Of a stretch of DNA of 64,000 nt, positions 56,571-64,000 are shown piece after piece. Source of the DNA: Chamaecyparis obtusa (lineage: Eukaryota; Streptophyta; Pinopsida; Cupressales; Cupressaceae); contig BSBK01002057.1 of the NCBI GenBank assembly GCA_027943335.1, positions 620,001-684,000 of the forward strand. The letters run 5' to 3'. A program made the translations under genes and the position numbers. How positions within the stretch are numbered: position 1 is the first letter of the stretch; every line of letters starts with the position of its first letter. The notes under the pieces were generated by a model. The model saw only the letters and a list, made by a program, of their open reading frames with translations. It was not told the DNA's origin and searched no databases.

Positions 56571-57915
56571 ATCTCAATGCATGTGCATAAAATAATGCTA
56601 CAAAAGTGAATTATCCACTACTCACATAAGAGTGAAGGTTGCTAAAACAAAAGAACAGTTTAAGATGAGCCATCCCTCAAAGGGAAGAGATCCCAGGACC
56701 TGAAACATCCAAGATATCCACCAGATTGCAAAAATGCAAGAATCTGAATACAATTTGCTTGGATCAAAATCTTAAAAAATGACTCAAAACACTAGAAATA
56801 TTATAGAAAAAGCTTTCCAATGATATATCATTTTCACAAAATGGAGTCCAAATGCGCAAGATAGAGCTCCCAAAGTGCAAAATTGAACATCTGACTTTGA
56901 AAGTAGAAAACACCATCAAAAAAGAATAATAAAAAATTCAAACCTCCAAATTTGGATAGAGCTTGGAACCAGCTTTCTAATGATATCTTGTTTGCCCAAT
57001 TTTGAGACTATATGCTCAAGATATGACCAAAAAACCACCGAGTACTCTGGAGGGCCCAAAATGGTGTCAAAACCTTACTGATGCATGCTAATGTTAGTGA
57101 CCGATGGGCCAAAATTTGATGGCCAAATGGCCATCATAGCTCAAATCTGGTCAGGGGCTAAAAAATTGGGCCCCTAGTCGCCATATAACCAGGGGTTGAA
57201 GCTACTACCACCATCATAATAAATTTGATGACAAAATGGTTGTCACCGGCTAAAAAAAATATTTTTTTTCAAAATCACATGTGCACCTCAGGATGTGTGC
57301 CAAGTCGTACAATTTTTTTGTCTTGATTCATGTTCCAAGGCAAAAAAATTATCTTGAGGTGTGTGTCAGGTATTAAAATTTTTCCTTGATTGGCATGTCA
57401 GGGTAGTACAAATTTTACCTCAATTTGTGTGCCAAAAAGTAAAATTTTGTCTCAATTTCCATGTTAGATAGTATAATTTTTGTCATGATTTACATGCCAG
57501 TTCTATACAATTTTGCCTTGATTTATGTGCTAAGGTCGTACACCCTGACATGCAAAAATGTTTGCCTCAAAATGCAATGATGTATGAATTGGATAGGCCT
57601 TATATGGATCTGGGTGGTTTTTGTGTGCTGCAAGATCAATGATGAGGTCTGTTTGGGCCCAAAGTGCCTTGGGATCCATACCTAGGCTGGTTGCAAAAAA
57701 AAATTTTGTGACAAATTCCAACTTTGTCCAAATTGGATAAATTTTATATGGATCTAGGTTCTTGGACACTATGAATGCAATTGTGAGGTTCATTTGAAGC
57801 CAAGATGTCCAAAAAAAGAGGTTTCCCCATATCTAACATAAAACCCTCTAAAAATGTAGATTTGACGAACACAGTTGAATCTCTCAAAAAGAGGACAGGG
57901 GAAAATAGATCTGAA
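56571..57915 (-). other. Internal region of element X, right piece
   Basis: It is non-coding on both strands. It includes a tandem array at 57285-57560 and two parallel blocks (about 57590-57690 and 57735-57810) with GGATCT(G/A)GGT. No gag or pol motif appears. The small minus frame 57530-57793 only reads through these repeats. Confidence 0.6.
57285..57560. repeat. Degenerate tandem repeat, about 45-60 bp
   Basis: Six or so units follow the pattern TTGATT.ATGTGCCAAGGTCGTACAATTTT, with variable A/T runs. They start near 57290, 57330, 57390, 57425, 57485 and 57520. It lies inside element X near its 5' end. Confidence 0.6.
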
Positions 57916-57927
57916 GCTCTGATACCA
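57916..57927 (-). promoter_or_regulatory. Primer-binding site of element X
   Basis: The minus strand reads TGGTATCAGAGC, three bases after the 5' LTR end (CTCCA), complementary to initiator Met-tRNA. Confidence 0.88.
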
Positions 57928-57930
57928 TAT

Positions 57931-58136
57931 TGGAGTTGATGAGTAAACAACCCACAGCTCCCAAGAACACCTACTTACAAACACCTATCATAGAAAGAGA
58001 GAGAAGAAGAAATAAGCTATGGAGACCTGAACATATTGATCCATGAGAGAGCATAAATCATTAATGATGTGCAAAAAAAAATGTTACAATTCAATAATGA
58101 ATAATCTATTTCAAAGTTATAAATACAAAGGAGATC
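57931..58136 (-). repeat. 5' LTR of element X, partial
   Basis: It matches 19364-19579. It is interrupted at 58136 (flank AGATC) by the second chromovirus. Confidence 0.85.
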
Positions 58137-58928
58137 TGATGCTGGAGCATCTTGGGTTTTGATCAATCTTGCATCACCAGAAAAAATATTTTCTATTCTT
58201 CTACATGTTTTTTGTTTATTTTGTCGTCGGTGTTTCCATTGGTTTCTTTCCTTGTGAGGTTAATGCGGTGTTGAAGACCTAATCTTGAGAATTCTCCTAA
58301 GAGTGCATGTCCTAATTCATTTGGGTTTGGAAGTTATCGCAATCCTCCTTAGGCATCAATTTTCTGCTAGTTTCACTCATGAAACATGTGGTATTTTGTC
58401 TTGAGTAGTTATGTATAGGGAAATTAGATCTTGCACGGCTGGGAATCCATTCTTGGATCATGTGTGGACCTAATTGCATCTTCACATCGTGTTTCATTAT
58501 CTCTTGATTTAGTTTTGGTTTCTCCTCCTGAGTGGACCTATATTGTAATTAAATGCCTGACTGGCTGACTTGTGGCTTTGCTAGCTATATATTTGGAGCT
58601 TAGGTTCTTTAGTTGGTAGTGTGAGGTAGATAGTTGAGTCTAGATAAATCTTTGGAGACAAAGACAATATGTGAGCTGAGACTCTGAATGTATAATTCTT
58701 GTTGTATAAGGCTAAAACTCGAAAGGCATCATAGCCAGGCATGTTGAAAGATATAATATAATTATGCCTATGTTGTTCTAGTTGCTTATCTCATATCTAT
58801 TGTGTTTTCACTGATTTCATGTGGTTTTCATATTGATTTTGTGTGTAACTCTGAGAAGGGCATGTTTGTGGGTTTAAGCAGTCTTAATTAACCCTGATTC
58901 TACCTATACCTTCCCTGCTCTTGCATCA
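58137..58928 (+). repeat. 5' LTR of chromovirus copy 2
   Basis: It begins TGATGCTGGAGC and ends TTGCATCA. It matches 63561-64000 over the visible part. The first ~60 bp resemble copy 1; the rest does not. Confidence 0.92.
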
Positions 58929-58930
58929 AG

Positions 58931-58940
58931 TGGTATCAGA
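58931..58940 (+). promoter_or_regulatory. Primer-binding site of chromovirus copy 2 (decayed)
   Basis: TGGTATCAGA keeps the first ten bases of the Met-tRNA site; the following GC has become TA. Confidence 0.8.
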
Positions 58941-59063
58941 TAAAGTTCTTTCTTATGGATTGGATCATGGAGAACCTTATTGGATTGGTTTTAGGATGGA
59001 AAATTTGGGATCTAACCTATAACTTGCAGAAGGTTATGATCTTACTGGAACCTGATTGTCAAG

Positions 59064-60733
59064 ATGGTTCATGGTAGAGAAAATGATAATGTTATCATGG
59101 ATATGTTGAGGTAGATTGCAACTAGGCTTGAAGTTGTGGAGACAACCTAGAGAAGAGGTGCACATATTGAAGATGTTAGTGATGAAGAAGAAGAAGCACC
59201 TAATCCTAAACCTAAAGTTGAACAGGATGAGGAAAGACTCTTGAGATTTTTGTCTAAGGCTAACTCCAGACCTGCAGTTGAAGTTTCTTTCTATGATGGA
59301 AGACTTGAGACTGATGTCCTTTTGGATTGGATCTCTAAGATGGATAAGTACTTTGAGTATGAAGGTACTCATGATAATAAGAAGGTTAAGATAGCAGTCA
59401 CAAAGTTGAAAAGGCATGCATCTCTTTGGTGGGATCATTTGAAAACTGAGAGACAGAAGAGAGAAAAAGAAAAGATCAAGACATGGATGAAGATGCTTGG
59501 AAAGATGAAGAATAATTTTCTTCCAGCTAACTACCAAGTGAGTCTGATGAGAAAAATGCAAAATTTGAGACAAAAGGACATGAGTGTGAAAGAATATACT
59601 GAAGAATTTTACAAATTAGATATCAGATCTGGACATGTGGATGATGAAGTTGAGAAGGTGGCTAGGCACCTAAATTTTTTGAGGACAGCCATTCAAGATG
59701 AGATTAGTTATGTTAAGATGGAAAGTGTGGAAGAAGCATACTAAATTTCTTTAAAGGTAGAAGAGAGATTGACAAAGAGACGTGAACAAAGACAAAGAGG
59801 AAGAGGTGGCAGATTTTAGAGAAGTAGAGGTAGATCTTATGGAGAAAATGACACATCTAACAATGCAGTACAAGATAAAGGATGGAAAGATGAACCTAAT
59901 GGTAGAAGAGGTAATTACTCTTGAGGTAGCTATACTAGTTACTCTAGGAATAAAAATAGTGGAAAAAGAGAAGAGAAATCTTGGTTTAAAGGTACTTGTT
60001 ACAAATGTGGTGAAGAAGGACATAGAGCTTTTGAATGTACTAACTCTAGAAAGAAGACTAGAGGTAATAGCATAAATAATTTGGCTTGTGAAGAAGTTGA
60101 GGAAATGTCTAATGAACTTGAACATGGTGAGAACTTGGTGCTAATAAGGATCTTGTGGAATGAAGAAGCTGATGAGGAACCTATTCTGAGGAAAATTTTA
60201 TTTAGAACCAGATGTAAGATCACTGACAAATGTTGTATGGTAATCATTGATAGTGGAAGTTATGATAATTTGACATCTAAAGAGCTTGGTAACAAATTGA
60301 AGTTATAGAGATTGAGACATCCTAAGCCTTACCATATTTCTTGGATCTAGAAGGAGCATAAACTACTTGTAAGTGAGCAATGCCTTGTTAAATTCAAAAT
60401 TGGGAATTATCATGATGAAGTCTTGTGTGATATTACACCTATGGATTTTTGTCATATTCTTTTGGGTAGACCTTGGAAATATGATAGGAAATCTTTGCAT
60501 TATGGTAGATTGAATCAATATACTATTTGGATGGATGGGAAGAAACAAGTATTATTTCCTTTGGTAGAGAAGTTTGATCAAGGTCAATGTACTATAGTCA
60601 GAGTATGTTTGGTTGTTGGTAAAAAGTTTGCAAGAGAAATGAAAGAATAGAATGTTTGTTTTTGTTTAATTCCAAGGAAAACTGAGAAACATGATAAGTT
60701 CAAACATGCACCTAAGGTTAAACCTTTGTTGAC
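59064..60733 (+). pseudogene. gag: gag and protease of chromovirus copy 2
   Basis: The frame begins at ATG 59064 and keeps one phase to about 60980. The gag capsid domain is at about 59240-59740 (LWWDHLK, EYTEEFYKLD). An Arg/Gly-rich segment follows, then a CCHC knuckle (CYKCGEEGHRAFEC) at 59997-60038. The protease Asp-Ser-Gly is at 60249-60257. Stops occur at about a dozen places, including 59112, 59742, 60306 and 60648, mostly where CAG, CAA or CGA would be expected. The sequence follows copy 1 closely in order and spacing. Confidence 0.88.
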
Positions 60734-63480
60734 TTAATTTCATAACATCATTTTTGATAATGTACCTAATGGTTTGTCTCCTATGATAAGTATAAGTCAC
60801 TGTATGGATTTGATACCTAGAGCTAGTTTGCCTAAGAAAGCACCACATAGGTTAACACCTGATAAAAAGATTGAGTTGAATAGACAAGTGCAAGAATTTC
60901 TTGAGAGAGGTTTGATTAGGGAAATTTTGAGTCCTTGTGTAGTACCTATTGTGTTAGCACCTAAAAAGAATGGAGAATGTGCACTGATTCTAGAGCTAGA
61001 AACAAGATAACAGTAAAGTACATATTTCCTTTGTCTAGGATGTATGACATAATGGATAGTTTGAGTGGAGAAAAGTATTTCACAAACATTTATTTTAAGA
61101 GTGGATATCATCAGATTAGGATCAGGGAAGGGGATGAATGGAAAACTACTTTTAATACTAATGGAGGTTTGTATGAATGGTTGGTTATGCCTTTTGGTCT
61201 GACTAATGCTCCTAGTACTTTCATGAGGCTAATGAATGAAGTTCTGAAATGATTCTTGGGTAAGTTTATGATTGTATATCTTGATGACATTTTGATATTT
61301 AGTAAGAGTAAGGAAGAACATCTTGAGCATATCAAACAAGTATTGAAATGATTGAAGGAAGAAAAGTTGCTAATAAATTTAGAGAAATGTTCATTTATGA
61401 AAGAAGATATTATGTACCTTGGTTTTTTAATTTCAGCTGATGGATTGAAGATGGTTCCTAAGAAAGTGAGAGTTATACTTGATTGGCCTAAACTAGAGAA
61501 TGTTGGAGAGGTAAGATCATATCATGGATTGGAAAGTTTTTATAGGAAGTTTATCAGAAATTTTAGTTCTATTTGTAATACTATGATGAAAACTATGAGA
61601 GGAGATAAAAGGGATTTCAAATGGACACATGGAGTACAAAATATTTTTGAAACATTGAAACAAAAAATTGCAAAATTACCTACACTTGCTTTTCCTGATT
61701 TTAGTAAAGGTTTTCAAGTTGAATGTGATGCTAGTGGAAGTGCAGTTGGAGCTATTTTGAGTCAAGAAGGAAGACCTGTAGCTTTCTTTAGCGAGAAGTT
61801 GAATGATGCCAAGAGAAAATATTTAGTTTATGACCAAGAATTCTATGGTATTATTCAAGATTTGAAGAAATGGAGACATTATTTGATGCCTAAAGATTTT
61901 GTGTTGTATACTGACCATAAACCTTTGCAGTATTTGGGAAGTCGAAGAGTAAGTTGAATCAAAGACATATGAAGTGGGTTGAGTTCTTGCAGAATTTTTC
62001 CTTTTCATTGAAGCATAAGAGTGGATACTCAAATAAATTTTTTGATTCCTTGAGCTGAAGAAGAAATTTTCTAACATAAATAAGAGTTGAGGTACTTGGT
62101 TTTGATGATTTGAAGTGTTTGTATAAAACCTACCTTAATTTTGTAGAATGTTGGAAAGCTTGTAAGGAACAAATAGTAAGTGATAAGTGGACTGATTATT
62201 TCATTCAAGAAGACATGTTGTTTAAAGGAGTTCAGTTGTGCATACCTAGAGGATCTATGAGAGAGAACATAATAAAGGAGAAACATAGTGTTGGACTTGC
62301 TAGACATTTTGGGATTGATAAGACTGTGAAAGTGATTTCAGAAAGATACTTTTAGCCATAGATTTATAGAGATGTACAAAGAATGGTTAGAGGTTGCAGA
62401 ATTTTCCAAATAGAAAAAGGAACTAGTTAGAATTTGGGATTGTATACACCTTTTCCTGTACCTGATAGACCTTGGGAAGATGTGAGTATGGACTTTGTTC
62501 TTGGATTGCCTAGAACTTAGAGAGGTAATGATTCTATTTTGGTAGTGGTTGATAGATTTTCTAAGATGTCTCATTTCATACCTTGTAAGAGGACATCTGA
62601 TGCATTGCATGTAGCTGAGTTATTTTTCAAGGAAGTGGTAAGATTGCATGGTTTACTGAAAACTATTGTTTCATATAGAGATACTAAGTTTACTGGTTAC
62701 TTTTGGAGAACACTTTGGAAAAAGATGAATATTGAATTGAAGTTTAGTTCTACATTTCACCCTCAGATAGATGGATAGATTGAAGTTGTGAATAGAAGTT
62801 TGGGAAAATTATTGAGATGTTTAGTTAGAGATAAGCCTGCTAATTGGGATTTGGTTTTGGAGCAAGTAGAGTTTGCATATAATAATTTTGTGAATAGAAG
62901 TACTAAGAGGAAACCATTTAAGATTGTTACTAGATTTCACCCTAAGGGAACCAAAAATTTGAGAGATTTACCTACTGAGACAAGAAGAAGTGTTGAATTT
63001 GAGGATTTTGTAGTATACATGAGAACTTTTCATGATGAAATCAAAAAGAATTTGGAGGATAGTAATCTAAAATATAAACAAAGAGAAGATAAGAGAAGGA
63101 GACATAAATATTTTGAAGTTGGAGATGAGGTTATGATTCATTTGAAGAAGAATAGATTTCTAGTCGGTACCTACAACAAGCTAAAAATGAAGAAATTCAG
63201 ACCTTGTAAGATTCTGAAGAAATTTGATAGTGGAAATTCTTATGAAGTGGAATTACCAGAGGACATGGACATATCACCTATATTCAACATTTATGATATC
63301 TTTGAGTACTTTGAGTAAAATGATGAGACTAAAGATGATTTGGATTATCCTAAGAAGAATAAAGACAACATTGAGAAGTAATGGTAGAGTGAGCAAGAGT
63401 ACAAGAGGAAAAGACTACATGGAATACCTAGTTTAGTGGAAAGATAAGCCAGTTGATGATAGTTAATAGATTACATAAGC
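60734..63480 (+). pseudogene. pol: Reverse transcriptase, RNase H, integrase and chromodomain of chromovirus copy 2
   Basis: The reverse transcriptase starts in the gag frame. A deletion of about 7 bp near 60980 removes residues around the W-R-M of copy 1 and shifts the frame. YLDD is at 61277-61288. RNase H is at about 61700-61950. A 2-bp gain near 61940 shifts the frame again. The integrase zinc domain is at about 62270-62400. The core runs from MDFVLGLP (62490) to FHPQIDG (62770). A GPY/F-like part is at about 63130-63300. A degraded chromodomain (GKDYMEYLV, WKDKPVDDS) is at about 63380-63460 in another phase. Many stops. It cannot encode active enzymes. Confidence 0.9.
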
Positions 63481-63560
63481 TGAGTTGGATCTTTATGATT
63501 CAGGTCAGAATATGAGTAGTGCTTGATGTGGACATTAGTTCTTTTTTTACCCCAGGTGTC

Positions 63561-64000
63561 TGATGTAGGAGCATCTTGGGTTTTGAGCAATCTTGCATCA
63601 CCAAAAAAATATTTCTTGTTCTTGTACTTGCCTGTTGTTTGTTTTGTTACCAGTGTTGTGGTTAGTTTCTTGCCTTACGAAGTTAATGTGGTGTTGAAGA
63701 CCTAATCTAGAGCATTCTTGTAAGAGTGCATGTCCTAATTCATTTGGATCTAGAAGTTATCACAATCCTCCTTGGGCATCAATTTTTTTCCATTTTCGCT
63801 CATGAAACATGTGGTATTTCATATTATGTAGTTCTGTATGGGGAAATTGGATCTTGCATGGTTGGGAATCTATTCTTGGATCATGTGTGGACCTAAATGC
63901 ATCTTCACATCATGTTTCATTATCTCTTGATTTAGTTTTGGTTTCTCCTCCTAAGTGGACCTATATTGTAATTAAATGCCTGACTGGCCGACTTGTGGCT
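63561..64000 (+). repeat. 3' LTR of chromovirus copy 2, truncated by window end
   Basis: It begins TGATGTAGGAGC and parallels 58137-58580. As in copy 1, the bases just before it (TTTACCCCAGGTGTC) are not purine-rich. Confidence 0.9.

Larger units (their letters stand above)
19364..58136 (-). mobile_element. Element X: non-coding LTR retrotransposon, host of the nest
   Basis: The 3' LTR is 19364-19752 (389 bp). The 5' LTR starts at 57931 and is broken at 58136 by the second chromovirus, so its remainder lies past the window. Internal pieces are 19753-20674 and 56571-57930 (about 2.3 kb together), separated by the copia insertion. The minus-strand primer-binding site is at 57916-57927 and a purine tract abuts the 3' LTR. 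No gag or pol is seen, so it is a non-autonomous element of about 3 kb. A target duplication candidate, AGTAT, lies at 19359-19363; its partner is out of view. Confidence 0.8.
58137..64000 (+). mobile_element. Ty3/gypsy chromovirus (copy 2), runs off the window
   Basis: The 5' LTR is 58137-58928 (792 bp). The 3' LTR starts at 63561 and is cut by the window end. Gene order, wording and the LTR start (TGATG..GGAGCATC.TGGG) match copy 1, so they are related subfamilies. This copy is more decayed, with many stops and two frameshifts. The candidate left target duplication is AGATC (58132-58136). Confidence 0.93.

Overview
The window looks like intergenic DNA from a large, retrotransposon-rich plant nuclear genome. 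It is AT-rich and holds no intact host gene. Almost everything that can be explained is transposable elements nested in one another, plus degenerate satellite-like repeats. The primer-binding sites complementary to initiator Met-tRNA, the chromodomain Ty3/gypsy elements, the Tat-type pol and the Ty1/copia pol are all plant-type. A gymnosperm is a reasonable guess, given the density of old elements and the long degenerate telomere-like arrays, but that is inference.

Layout, left to right. (1) 1-2449: AT-rich, no gene, with a decayed ~175-bp tandem repeat. (2) 2450-13012: a degenerate GGTTAG/TTAGGG-like array split by two insertions. One is a full-length chromovirus (2819-9188, target duplication CAATT, 861-bp LTRs). 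The other is a TIR DNA element (10770-12957) that carries a second copy of its own family inside it (11788-12782). (3) 13013-18199: mostly unexplained, with a likely Agenet-domain pseudogene and a ~48-bp tandem repeat. (4) 18200-19363: minus-strand remnant of a Tat-like gypsy integrase.

(5) 19364 to beyond the window: a retrotransposon nest. A non-coding LTR element, here called X (minus), lies in the Tat remnant. X was hit twice. A Ty1/copia element (minus, 20680-56565, target duplication CCTTT) sits in its internal region, and a second chromovirus (plus, 58137 to past 64000) sits in its 5' LTR. The copia was itself hit twice. A non-autonomous LTR element (plus, 23270-31389) splits its reverse transcriptase, and a 20.6-kb Tat-type gypsy element (plus, 35468-56115, target duplication AACTC) splits its 5' LTR. 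The nest is therefore four levels deep, and empty-site copies of two insertion points are present in the window.

The most unusual element is the 20.6-kb one. Its LTRs are 6,737 bp each. Each carries a ~1,161-codon reading frame of unknown function, apparently in U3 upstream of a TATA box, preceded by a ~1.3-kb array of short motifs alternating with their reverse complements. Its gag-pol has an extra RNase H domain between protease and reverse transcriptase. The non-autonomous element at 23270-31389 carries a gag-like protein with five zinc knuckles and, in place of pol, a ~1,190-codon frame whose layout and some segments resemble the LTR-borne protein. These two accessory proteins are the best candidates here for something undescribed.
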